This document shows, piece after piece, positions 34,696 through 45,952 of a DNA stretch of 64,000 nt. Positions within the stretch are counted from its first letter, which is position 1, and every line of letters begins with the position of its first letter. The stretch is from Henckelia pumila (Eukaryota; Streptophyta; Magnoliopsida; Lamiales; Gesneriaceae), in NCBI RefSeq assembly GCF_033568475.1, contig NW_027331831.1, positions 3,286,001-3,350,000 of the forward strand, written 5' to 3'. Position numbers and translations under genes: made by a program. The notes beneath the pieces were generated by a model. The model did not search any database. It was not told where the DNA came from and saw nothing but the letters and a program-made list of their open reading frames with translations.

Positions 34696-37600
34696 TGTTG
34701 AGAGATTTCCTAAGACTGGAGAATCTCTCGAAGTCTAATGCTTTTGTAAAAATATCGGCCAGTTGGTTATTGGTCCCGACAAACTCCATATGGATCATGT
34801 CCTTCTCAACTAAATCTCGAATGAAGTGATGTCTTATGTCAATGTGTTTAGTTCGAGAGTGTTGTACTGGGTTTTTTGATATATCTATAGCACTTGAGTT
34901 ATCACAGTACACAATTGGTGTTTCACTTTTAAGACCATAGTCTTATAGCATTTGATTCATCCAAATTAATTGAGAACAACAACTTCCCGCTGCCACATAT
35001 TCGTATTCAGCAGTGGAAAGTGACACACAGTTCTTCTTTCTACTATACCATGAAACCAAGTTGTTACCCAAATAAAAACAACCACCCGTGGTGCTTTTTC
35101 TTTCATCAACATCTCCTGCCCAATCAGCATCACTATAGCCTACCAAATTAGTATTGGTTTTTTAGTGTACCATAACCCCAAGTCTAAAGTGACTGCAACA
35201 TACTTCAAAATTCGTTTTACAGCTTTCATATGTGTGACTTTAGGATCAGATTGATATCGGGCACACAAACACACACTGAACATAATATCAGGTCGACTTG
35301 CACTCAAATACAGCAGACTTCCAATTATGCTTCTATACAAAGTGTTGTCAACACTGTCAGCAACACTGTCTTTGCACAGTTTTTCATTAGTTCTCATTGA
35401 TGTTTTCATATGTCTAACATGATCAATACAAAACCTCTTTATCAAATTCTTAGCATATTTGCTTTGACACAAAAATATTCCATAACTCATTTGTTGGGCT
35501 AATTGCATTCACACCCCCCTGTGAAAAGTCTAAAAGGCATAAAACCCCCTAAGAAATATTAATAGGCTAATGCATCCCTTAGTTTTTTAAAATGTAGCAT
35601 ATTTCACCCCTATGTTATACAAACTTGGGCACATTTATACCCTCTCATAGGGGTTTTTATGCTAATTTTTTTAAAACATAGGGTCTAACATGCTATTAAT
35701 TTTACACAGGGGGTTTTATGCCTTTTAGACTTTTTACAGGGGGTGTGAATGCAATTAGCCCCTCATTTGTTTTACTTGTAAACCTAGAAAGTAATTCAAC
35801 TCACCTACCATGCTCATTTCAAAGGTATCAGTCATGCTTTCAACAAAATCATTCACAAGTTTTTGAGATGAAGCACAGAAAATTATGTCATCAACATAGA
35901 TTTGACAGATAAGTATGTTACCTTGTACTTATTGAACAAAAAGTGTTTTGTCTACCTCACCTCTTTTGAATCCAATGTCAAGCAAATACTCCGTGAGCCT
36001 TCCATACCAAGCACGAGGTGCTTGTTTCAATCCATATAAGGCCTTCTTCAACTTATAAACATGATCAAAATTATGTGGATCTTCAAATCCCTTAGGTTGC
36101 CTTACATACACTTCTTCATTCAAAATTTCATTCAAAAATGCACTTTTGACATCCATTTGAAAAAATTTCATTTTCATGTGACATGCAATAGCCAACAATA
36201 ATCTCACAGATTCTATTCGGGCTACCGGTGCGAAGGTTTCATCAAAGTCCACCCCCTCAACTTGTGTATACCCTTGAGCTACTAACCTAGCCTTGTTCCT
36301 TACAATATTTCCTGAGAGTATGTGGAAGTCATGCATACTAACCCACTCATCTTTCGATAATCAACTTTTTCTTTTCTCCAGATTTGCATTCTTCCTTGTG
36401 CATCTCCTATGATTTGTGAAGTAGGATAGTTTTTCTGAATTTTGCTTGGTACATCATGTCCAGCATCTTGTATTTCATCTTCAAAATCATCCTGATCTTC
36501 TGTACTCTGTTCATCCATATTCAGTGTTGGACTTAGTGTTGTGCTGGGTGATTTTTCAGGTGGGACTTAGTGTTGTCATCCAACAGATCATGAATATTGT
36601 CTTCAATTGTTTTCTCCTTCAGATCTGCATAATCATCAAATACCACATTAATAGATTCAATGATAGTTCTAGTTCTCAATTTAAACAAACGATAAGCTCG
36701 ACTATTCAAAGCATATCCAAGAAATAAACACTTATCACTTTTTGAATCAAACTTAGCCAACTGCATCATGTCATTCAAAAAATAACATATGCATCCAAAA
36801 ATATGAAAATATTTAAGGTTAGGCCTTTTTCCCATGAGAATTTCATAGGATGTCATATTAGAACCTTTCCTTAAATACACCCTATTGGATATGTGACATG
36901 CAGTATTGAAAGCCTCAGCCCAAAATCTTTTTGCAATATTTTTGGAGCTTATCATAACCCTTGCCATCTCTTGGAGGGTTCTGTTTTTCCTTTCGGCAAT
37001 GCCATTCTGTTGATGTGTCTTAGGTGCTGAATATTCATGTGATATACCTTCTTTTTCACAGAATTGATCAAACAATGAGTTTTCAAATTCCTTATCATGG
37101 TCAGTTCGAATCCCGATATCCTTCAAAGCATACAGATTAGTAATCTGTTTTATTAACTTTTTGAAAGCTTCGAATGTTTCAGATTTTTCTCTTAGAAAAC
37201 TTACCCATGAGTACCTTGAAAATTCATCAACACACACAAATGAATATCTCTTACCTCCACAACTTTCAACCTCCATAGGTCCCATTAAGTCCATGTGTAG
37301 GAGTTCAAGACATCGTGTTGTCCCACAGTATTGTAACACTGGATGTGACACACGAGCTTGCTTACCTTTCTGACAGTCTCCACACACGTATGGAACTTTA
37401 GAAGTTAGATTTGGCATTCCACATACAACATCATACTGGCTTAGTTTTTTCAAAGCTTTGAAGTTGGCATGTCCCAACTTTTGATGCCATAAATTCAAAT
37501 CATCAACCTTGGTGAATTTGCAAGAAAGTTCCTCTCCAAGTTGATAACAGTTGTCCGATGATCTAGACCCGGTCAAAACACACGAATTACTCTTATCAAA

Positions 37601-38500
37601 TACTTGACATAAATTTTTATCAAATTTAACATAAAGATCATCATCACAAAGTTGACTAATGCTAATAATATTAGCATTTAATCCTTCAACATGTAGAACA
37701 TTGTGAAGCTTAAGCAGTCCTTCTACATTCAAGGTGCCTTTTCCAACAATCTTTCCATTGGCTCCTCCTCCATATGTCACTTTTCCTTTATCCTGTTCAA
37801 CATAGTCAGAAAGATACTTCTTCAATCCTGTCATGTGACGTGAACTGCCACTGTCGAAGTACCAATGACCTGCAACATTAATTTTCAAGTAAGTATAAAC
37901 GACATTACAACTAGATTTAGCTTTTGGTACCCAAACCTTTTTCTCAGAATTTTTCTTCCAGACAGTGTTCTGGTTCAGTGTTGGCAACACTGATGGCAAA
38001 ACTTGTCTGGTCTTCCAGTACATATAGTCATACCTGAGTTTAAAACAGTAAGGCTTGATGTGACCTTGCTTGTGACAGTAATGACAAACAAACCTACGCT
38101 TTCTTTGCTTTTTTCTTTGAACAGGAGCTTGTGTCTTCAATGGAATTGGTTTTTCCTTTGGAATTGCAATTGGAATACTAGCAGAGTTACTGTTCTCTTT
38201 GACAAAAACAGTTTGTGACGACTCCCCAACTTCAAACTTGCTATTATGAAATCCTAGACCAGCTCTATCATCTTTTTCCATCATCAGAATTGAATCCAAC
38301 TTGGTCTTGCTTGAATTAAACTTTGCGAGAGTTGCATTGGCTCTTCCAAGCTCTTCTTTGACCTTGCCTAGTTCTAAATCCTTCTTGCTCAGAACAACTT
38401 CTAGTCTAGCCACTGAAGCTTTCAGTTCACTGTTCTCCTTTGTTAAAGCAGAATTTGACTTGTTCCTTAATATCCAATCATTATACAATTCTTCATACAT
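34691..38500 (-). pseudogene. Pol region of the Sirevirus
   Basis: Fossil coding remains in copia order on the minus strand. They comprise a zinc knuckle, an aspartic protease site (FDSGSSRHMTG), the GAG-pre-integrase motif (LWHQKLGHANFKALKKL), the integrase core (HQQNGIAERKNRTLQEMAR), reverse transcriptase (VDFDETFAPVARIESVRLLL; LKKALYGLKQAPRAWY) and RNase H (DADWAGDVDERKSTTGG; VSLSTAEYEY). The region is interrupted by the 266-bp MITE at 35496-35761 and bordered by the solo LTR, and it is broken in several places overall. Confidence 0.88.
35496..35761. mobile_element. 266-bp MULE-type MITE inserted in the Sirevirus pol region
   Basis: Long terminal inverted repeats: GGGCTAATTGCATTCACACC and inward, against its mirror ending GCAATTAGCCC. 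A perfect 10-bp target duplication, CTCATTTGTT, lies at 35486-35495 and 35762-35771. A 9-11-bp duplication with long repeats indicates a Mutator-like (MULE) non-autonomous element. A relative is split around the whole Sirevirus (27425-27477 and 40613-40849). Confidence 0.85.
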
Positions 38501-38686
38501 CTTCTGAGCATTATCCCAAGAAATTTCTACTTCACCAGCTTCCTGATTTGAGTCTCCAGAAACAGATGCATTCAGACAAAGTACCTTTTGGTCAGTGTTG
38601 TGACCAAGTGTTGTGACACCTGTGACAACACTGTGTTTCTGCTGTACCAGAACTGTCAGTGCATTGTGAGTCTCTTCTTCTCCTTG

Positions 38687-39763
38687 TTATGTACCTTCCT
38701 CATCTTCATCATCACTTAGGTAAGCACACATTCCTTTGCGAAGTCTGGTTGGGCACTCATTAGCATAGTGACCGAAGCCTGTGCACTCATGACACTTCAC
38801 AGACTCAAACTTCTTTGAGATAGTCAGTGTTTTTCCTTCTTTCTGAAAGTGATTTTGACTCTTTGAAGGAATGGTAGTCTGTTCTGGTCCGCATATCCTC
38901 AATGGTTTTCCAACAGCAAGAGTATTCAACACTTTAGGTTTCTGACCAGGTTTCTTATAATCTCTCATTCTCTTTAAGTAGTTACCAAATTGTTTGGTAA
39001 GTAAGGCAATAGAATCATCTCCTAAGTCAGACTCGTTGACTCCATGTGTCAGATCAACAAAGTCATTGTATGAGTCATTGGAAACTTCAAGTGCAATAGA
39101 CTTACCTTTGTCTTTTTTTCCAAAATTCATCTCCAACTCATAAGTTCGAAGTGAACTCATCAATTCATCCAATCCCAAAATTTATGTGTCTTTTGATTCA
39201 TCAATAGCACAAATCTTTATTTGAAATCTTTCCGGCAGTGATCTCAACACTTTGCTCACCATACGTTTATTTGAAATAGCATCACCAAGATCAATTGCCT
39301 CATTCTCGATCTTCCTTAAGCGGCGTTCGTAATCATCGATTGTCTCACTCTCTTCCATTCTCAAGTTTTCAAACTGAGTAGTGAGAATCCTTCTTTTGGT
39401 TCGACGCATACTTTCGGATCCTTCACAGTGCATTTGAAGTTTTTCCCAAGCCTGTTTAGCATATACACAGTTAGTGACTAGTGAAAACATATTAGAATCA
39501 AGAGAAGTAAATATAGCATTAAGGGATTTGTTGTTCATATTTGAAGCAACAATTTCATCGGCATTCCAGTCCGTTTCTGATTTGAGGAGAAAATCTCCTT
39601 CTCCATCAGTTCTCCTTGGTGGATTCCATCCTTGTAGCACACGCTGCCATGCCTTTTCATCAATCGATTTGATGTAGACACGCATCCTGACTTTCCAGAT
39701 AGCATAGTTGGATTCATCCAAGATTGGAGGACGTTGAGCAGTTCCTGAATAAGGTATCTCCAT
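38687..39763 (-). pseudogene. Gag region of the Sirevirus
   Basis: Two stretches, 39763-39182 and 39178-38687, carry the copia gag start (PILDESNYAIWKVRMRVYI), a UBN2-type segment (RRILTTQFENLRMEE; YERRLRKIENEA) and a CCHC zinc knuckle (CHECTGFGHYANEC). It lies just inside the 5' LTR. Fossil, not a host gene. Confidence 0.85.
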
Positions 39764-39833
39764 TGTGATGTCCTGTCAAACACAAAAACAGAATCACACT
39801 TAGTATCGTCAAGTGAATGTCTCTGACGCCAAT

Positions 39834-40607
39834 TGTAAGGTTTGGACAGTTTGAAATCAAATAAATACCAGAAATAACTTTTCAAGTGTGTTATCTTTCA
39901 GTGTTGTCAACACTTCACGATAACACTATGCAGCAAAATAATTAGCTAACAACAAAAGTAAATAGCACACAGATATTTATGCACAAGTACTAAGTACTTG
40001 TACAATGCCTCATGGCAAAATAATCAATAGAAAATTAAATCAGTTTACAAAAACCAACTAGTGATTGTTTTATGAAAATCCACTTTTCTCAACAGATTGA
40101 GAAAATAAAAGACTTCCTAAAAACTAGTAAGAACTAAAATAATAAACCAATAGAAAGTTCTAAACCGAAAAACGAAAACCAAAGAAACACTTTATGAACA
40201 ACACTTCACTCGTGTGTTCTTCAGTGTTTCCAACACTACTCGGCAACACAATGTAGCAACGATGAACACTCCAGAAATTCTTCAACAATCTATCTTCAAA
40301 GATCCAGAATTTCTGCAGTGATTCTCTATGTATATTGCTCTATATGTTTCACTCTCTTGATCTCTCTATTTCGTTGTCTCTCATCTGATCGGTCCAAGCA
40401 CTTTTTTAAATAGATCTTCAATATGTTTCTATAAATAACAACCTACAAAGCATGAAAACAATATATAATCAGAAATCAAATATTTCGAATCAAGATATAA
40501 AGATTATCAATTTTAAAACTTGTTCTAAAAAAGGCAAAACTATAAATATGGAAATTGAATGCAATAAGAAAATAATTTAAAAGACATGTGCACAACATGT
40601 TCTTTCA
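39834..40607 (-). repeat. 5' LTR of the Sirevirus
   Basis: 774 bases, TGTAAGGTTTGGACAG to CATGTTCTTTCA on the plus strand; partner of 27478-28247. The primer-binding-like site adjoins its inner edge at about 39818-39833. Confidence 0.92.
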
Positions 40608-40612
40608 TCCTT

Positions 40613-40849
40613 TAAAAATATTAATATAGTGTAATACATCTTCCATTTTTTTCGGGGTGGGGGAAAAAAAATCAAACACCATGTTAACAAAACTCAGGAC
40701 ATTTACCCAATTCGTGAGGAGTTTTATGAATAATTGTTTAAAAAACACTTGGTTCTAAATGAAAGTAGTTTTTTTTTAAAGTAGTTTTAAGTACAAGGTG
40801 TTTCACTTTTTTGAAATTTTATCAGGGATGTCCATGATGCATTTATAAG
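40613..40849. mobile_element. Right part of the old MULE-type MITE
   Basis: Resumes the MITE interrupted at 27477. AAATATTAATATAGTGTAAT corresponds to AAATATTAATAGGCTAATGC in the intact relative. It ends near ATGCATTTATAAG, a decayed inverted copy of the left end. Confidence 0.5.
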
Positions 40850-42594
40850 TGGAGTATTTTTATTTATTTATTTATTTATTTTTCATTTTTGGTCGGAGAA
40901 TGGATCAAAACTTTAAAAAAATTATATCTGCTATCGACTCACGCACGCAATAATTCGCGAGCTTAAATTTTTACATCGATTAATTGTTTTGAATGATGGT
41001 TAACAAATTATTTAATTGTTTTAATATTTACTAATGTACGCAGAGTCTTATAATATTTTTTATTCAATTAATGAAAATAAAATGATCAAAGTAGCTACTC
41101 TAATGAGCCCATTATTCATTATATATTATATCGTATAAGTTGTCATTCATATGTCAAAAAAATTAATTAATCAACAATGAAGTTCGAGATTTCGGCGAAT
41201 TTGTTCTAAGTACCTCTCTCTGTCACTAGAAAAAAGAAAGATTTCTCAGGAAGAATTAGATGCTATGCACACATTAAGAATAATTTATCCCCATCCCATT
41301 CTATGATGCTGTTAACTGTTTATAGTTGAATTGTAAAGCATAAAGAGATTTGACTCACCTGTTAAATTTTAAATGGAGACCAGAGGAGATGCTCATAAAG
41401 GGGAAAAAATAAAATAAAATCACCGGTGGATATGAAAAGTGGGGCATCTGAATTAATATCATGCGTTATTGCTTCCATACATTAATGATTCTCCAGCAAT
41501 ATATATCTACCATTTGTCCATTTGGCTGAAGGCCATCAAACAATGGGAAATATTAGATGCATTCGTAATTGTAAAATCATAATTAGACAATTAAATCACG
41601 TGCGGGCATCCGTCAATTATGAACGGAATAAGATTAAAAACGTATAATATCGATATTGTTTTACACCGTGTGATATCATGAATTGCTAATATGAGAATGA
41701 AAATTGTTGATATGTCTTGTGTCGCATCAATAATTATACCAAAATATATGAAAATTAAAGGTTTGTGAACCAATATAAATTTTGATGAGTCAGTGAACTA
41801 AAATCCAAAATATGACGAGTTTGAAGATAGAAAAACTATTTTTCATTTATGTTTTTGAGATATTAATCAATTAACGAGAAATTAAAGAATGATATATCCA
41901 TTTATCCTAGGTTGAGACTTGTAGTTTTGACATATCCTAATCATTGTTACTTTCTAGCCATGTGTAGGCATGGACACAGGTGAATAAATGCTTAATCAAT
42001 GTTACTTTCTAGCCATGTACTCATCATGGTGATTCTTTGATGGTTGGCTCTAAATTTTTACGCCATGAAACTTGAAAATTTCCGTCCATGTTGTGCTCGA
42101 AAGTTTACAAGTCATTTCAAAGTTACGAACTTTTGGGAAAACTTTTCCAACAAAATCTAGAAATTTACATACTGAAAATTATCATATTTAAACTCTCGGG
42201 GGAACCGACCAAACACTTTTGTGCCCAATTAAGGGTAACAATTTTTTTTTTAATAAATCATATAAATTTGTACTAAATCAAATCTGTCAAAATTAGGTAA
42301 AAATGATATTTTTACGAAAGCATGAACATCCTAATTCACTGGTCTTTTTGCAGAAACAAAATGAGGATCCAAGTAAGTGAAAAAAGTTACATTAATATTT
42401 AAGAAAATTATCAAATTTTAGTTTTGGTCGTCTAATTTTTTCTATTTTAGTTTATTACTATAAACAATATTTGGGGTTGTAGGTGTTTTAAAGAACTTTC
42501 TACCCCCACTCATGTTGGAATCAGGATTTGAACAAGACCTACGTGTAATTTAATTAAGTTTGCGGTGCTGAGTAATATACATGTATATATATCG
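40850..42594. other. Spacer upstream of the WAT1-related gene
   Basis: Starts with a TTTA repeat (about 40858-40882). A phrase of about 27 bases containing aatgttactttctagccatg occurs twice, near 41941 and 41997. No coding exon recognised. Confidence 0.35.
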
Positions 42595-42600
42595 TATAAA
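42595..42600 (+). promoter_or_regulatory. Possible TATA box of the WAT1-related gene
   Basis: TATAAA, 53 bases before the chosen ATG at 42653, after a TA-rich stretch. Motif and position only. Confidence 0.3.
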
Positions 42601-42652
42601 ATGGCTACAGAGGGCTTCGTTCTCAGTAAAAAACTTGACATTAAAAGTAGTA

Positions 42653-44346
42653 ATGCTGAAAAGCTGGCTCCCAGTTATAGCAATGCTGGCCATAGATCTT
42701 GCTTTTGCCATTAGTAATATTCTTCTCAAGAAAATTGTGAATGAAGGAATGGATCATTTGGTTTTCATCACCTATCGTCAGTGTATTTCTGCTCTCTTTT
42801 TATCCCCCTTGGCATATTTTTTGGAAAGGTGTGAATTTTCATTCCCAATATGAATTACTAGTATTCTTCTAACACAAGGAAATGAGCTAAACTCTCTTTA
42901 AGTTTGGCTGCAGGGGAAGCAGGCCTAAGCTCACATCAACCATATTGGGCCACCTTTTCTTGAGTGCCATTATTGGGTAATTTAGAGTATTACACATATT
43001 ACCCAACTCTATAGGTAGTTTAACTTAATGCTAAATCGGGAAAATGGTGAATTATGTGAAAATTGATCATGGTGCTGTATGAAAAAAGTTGGAATCACCT
43101 GATATATCATATATGCATGGTATGCAAGAATCTTTCTTTCGATAAAGTGTAGATCAAAACAAGACATGATTTTGTTTCATGACGGAACTAACGCGAAAAA
43201 TCGCGGTAGCCAGTCTAATTAACATATTGTTGCAGGGCATCTCTAACACAGTACTTATTTATGCTGGGACTAGAATTCACTTCCGCAACTTTCTCTTGTG
43301 CCTTCCTCAACATGGTTCCCGTGGTCACTTTTTTGATGGCATTACCATTTGGGTGAGTACTACACGAATTCAGAGTCGATTCTCTTTGTGTTATGATTGG
43401 ATTCGATTTTCCATTTTGCTGTTTTTTCGCAGCTTGGAGACGGTGAACATAAGACACAGGAGTGGGATGGCTAAGATGGTTGGGGCAGCAGTGTGCCTAG
43501 GAGGCGCCGTTTTGTTAACCCTTTACAAGGGAATGCCTTTGATTAATAAGTCCATGGAGCAAGTGCAGCCAAATTCAAGCTTTGGAAGTGAAAGATGGGC
43601 TGTGGGATCAGTGGCCTTGTTTGCTGGAACATTGCTATGGTCCTCATGGTTCCTCCTTCAATCCAACATAGCCAAGAAATACCCGTGCCAGTACTCCACC
43701 ACTGCTATCATGACTTGCTTCAGCGCGATTCAGTCGGCCGTCTTGTGTTTGTCTATCGACAGGAACAAGTTATCTTCCTGCTGGACATTGACAACAAGTG
43801 ACGCTCTCATAATCCTTTATGCGGTAATCATTTCATTTTCTTTGTTACATTTCAACATGTCCCATCAAATTGTTATGGAACAAGAAAAAAAGGCATGTTC
43901 TAATAAAATTGTGTGATGCAGGGAATGGTGGGTTCAGGATTGTGTTTCGTCGGAATGTCGTGGTGTGTGAAGAAAAAAGGTCCCGTCTTCACGGCAGCTT
44001 TCAGCCCGCTGGTGCAGATAATGGCGGCTACAATCGACGTTCCGGTCTTACACGAACAACTTCACCTGGGAAGGTGATCATGCTCATATATCAATTCTTG
44101 GTATTCAAGAACCCCTCTTATGTTTAGTGTCAACTTGCAAATATGTATTCATCTGTGTTTGTATGAAACAGCTTGATAGGTTCAGTTACTGTCATGGCGG
44201 GGTTATATATTCTCCTGTGGGGCAAGGACAAAGAGATCCGGAACCAAGGCACACAATTAGGACAGCAAACTGACGAAGGCTTGAAAGAACCAGAGGCACA
44301 GTTCCAAGTCTTAAAATTAATCTCTGTCGAAACAGAACGAACATAG
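42653..44346 (+). CDS. WAT1-related protein (EamA/DMT-type transporter)
   Basis: Six exons: 42653-42828, 42914-42976, 43236-43352, 43433-43823, 43922-44073 and 44172-44346. They sum to 1074 bases, 357 residues, all GT-AG and in phase. This is the plant drug/metabolite exporter family of nodulin MtN21 and Arabidopsis WAT1, with ten predicted membrane helices in two EamA repeats. Seen here: the N-terminal helix WLPVIAMLAIDLAFAISNIL; the pair ITYRQCISALFLSPLAYFLE; ASLTQYLFMLGLEFTSATFS and AFLNMVPVVTFLMALPFG ending repeat 1; and GPVFTAAFSPLVQIMAATID in repeat 2. A hydrophilic tail follows. WAT1 itself works at the vacuolar membrane in auxin export; substrates of relatives vary (amino acids, hormones), so none is assigned. 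The ATG gives the usual short N-terminus. Confidence 0.9.
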
Positions 44347-45404
44347 TGTTTGGAAATGCTTGAAAAATATAAAGCACTTCTAAATACTACCTTAGCTATT
44401 TCAGACTCACTACCTTATTGAAACATTAATTTGTAATTAACCATCTAATTGATGTTTTAACAGTGATTATGCTATGGATTCTTCTTGGTAATTTGTGTAT
44501 AGAAAATAAAAGAATGCTGAGACTTTACAAATGTGTACTTTAATTGCGAGGAAGCTGTATAGCGTAAGAGACTGTTAAATTTCCGAAAAATATAGAGTTA
44601 TGTATGTTGCAGTAACTCTATTGGATTTTTTTTTGGTAACGTTTGTTGAAATATAATTTAGATTCTGTTTTATGAATACCTAGTTCGACTATATGTTTAC
44701 ATCTAACATAGTTATGGTATCAAAGACACTCTTTGGCCATACGATCGACCTTTTTTTGCGCGTAAATGGCTTCAACAAGCAACAAGTATCTTGCATTACA
44801 TATTCTCTGCAAGGTGTTTACAATTTTAATTTATCGGACAAGATCACAAGATTATGAATTATAAGCACTTTAACATGTACGTTGTTCGTATTCTATGAGA
44901 TTTGGGATTTTGTTCAAGGGCCTACGAAATATACTTCAGGGGAAAAAAGCTATATAATGTATGTTGACAGCAAAGGCCGAAAAAAAAAGGGTATTAAAAA
45001 AAACAAGACGAGGATGTCGGCGAATTATCTCTTGTGCACCAGGAAACAACTCGATACTTTTTAGCGGTTTTTATGATACGGTTTTACGGATTTATATTTA
45101 GATAGATCTACTCAACTTATATTTACAATGAAAAAGTAATACTGTTTCACGAGTCAAGTCTAACAGGAGATATATCTCAGAAAATTGACTAGTCGGATCT
45201 AACAGGAGATAACTCTCACAAAGTTAACTCGTGAGACTGTCTAGGAGAAAACAAATTTGGAGAGTTGTGAGGCTTGTGACAAAATATCTCGACCAAACTT
45301 AAAAGTTGTGCCAAGATTTTCATAATATCGTCAGAAAAAGACAATGAATTATAAAATAGTTTTTCTCTATGGTTCTCATGATATATTTAGTCACAAAAAT
45401 TAAA
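44347..45404. other. Spacer between the WAT1-related and BAHD genes
   Basis: 3' flank of the WAT1-related gene and AT-rich sequence. A phrase containing tctaacaggagata occurs twice near 45160 and 45195. A 60-codon frame at 44882-45064 has no supporting features. Nothing else recognised. Confidence 0.35.
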
Positions 45405-45722
45405 GCGAAAATTGCAAATTTAGTCTTGTATGTTTGTCACTTTGCGATTTTGGTCCTCTATATATGTTTTCGTATTTCAGTTTTAGTCTGCATATTTTGA
45501 TTTTTGGCAATTTTGGTCCTTTTTATTCAAAAATGTTTGCGTGGCACTGTACACGTCAGCTCCACATCAGCACTAAATTGGTGCCACGTCAGTGCCACGT
45601 CGGAAAAATGACTAAAATTGCCAAAAAAAAATAAAGATAGCGGACTAAAACTGAAATGTGAAAACATAAAGGACCAAAATCGCAAAATGACAAATATACA
45701 GAACTAAATTTGCAATTTTCCC
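45405..45722. mobile_element. 318-bp Mutator-type MITE
   Basis: Terminal inverted repeats GAAAATTGCAAATTTAGT (from 45407) and ACTAAATTTGCAATTTTC (to 45720), with homology extending inward through GCGATTTTGGTCC/GGACCAAAATCGC. A 9-bp direct duplication, AAAATTAAA, lies at 45396-45404 and 45723-45731. Repeat length and duplication size fit non-autonomous MULEs, and the GTGCCACGTCAG units in the centre are common in this class. Confidence 0.8.
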
Positions 45723-45893
45723 AAAATTAAATCATCATTTGTTATTTCTCTATGATAAACAAATAAGAAATAAACAAGTTAAACTTTTTGATATTTAATA
45801 ACGATTGGCTAAATTTGGCTGTGGAAAGTAGCACCTACCCGTCCACTGATATGCTCACTTGAATAATGTCATTATGCCAAGCCGATATCACAT

Positions 45894-45901
45894 TATATAA
45901 A
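45894..45901 (+). promoter_or_regulatory. Possible TATA box of the BAHD gene
   Basis: TATATAAA, ending 51 bases before the start codon at 45953. Confidence 0.4.
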
Positions 45902-45952
45902 CTGATTTCGTTAATGCTTTCATATATATCATTTCTTGAAAAATAACCAAAT

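Larger units (their letters stand above)
27478..40607 (-). mobile_element. Ty1/copia LTR retrotransposon, Sirevirus type, nested and broken
   Basis: A 13.1 kb fossil element on the minus strand, bounded by LTRs starting TG and ending CA. It is flanked by a perfect 5-bp target duplication, TCCTT, at 27473-27477 and 40608-40612. In element order it holds a 5' LTR, a Met-tRNA-like primer site (TTGGCGTCAGAGAC) next to it, gag with a zinc knuckle, pol in the copia order (protease, integrase, reverse transcriptase, RNase H), a long spacer, an envelope-like region, a purine tract (AAAAAGAGAGAG) and the 3' LTR. The envelope-like region and an extra zinc knuckle in pol point to Sireviruses. Three later elements sit inside it. 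By eye the LTRs differ at about 40 of 770 positions, roughly 5 percent, or about 2-4 million years at usual plant rates. The coding part looks broken in several places, so it should be inert. Confidence 0.9.

Noticed and set aside
42088-42276. 62-codon open frame upstream of the WAT1-related gene
   Set aside because: No similarity or splice context; ends in a T-rich tract typical of the spacer.
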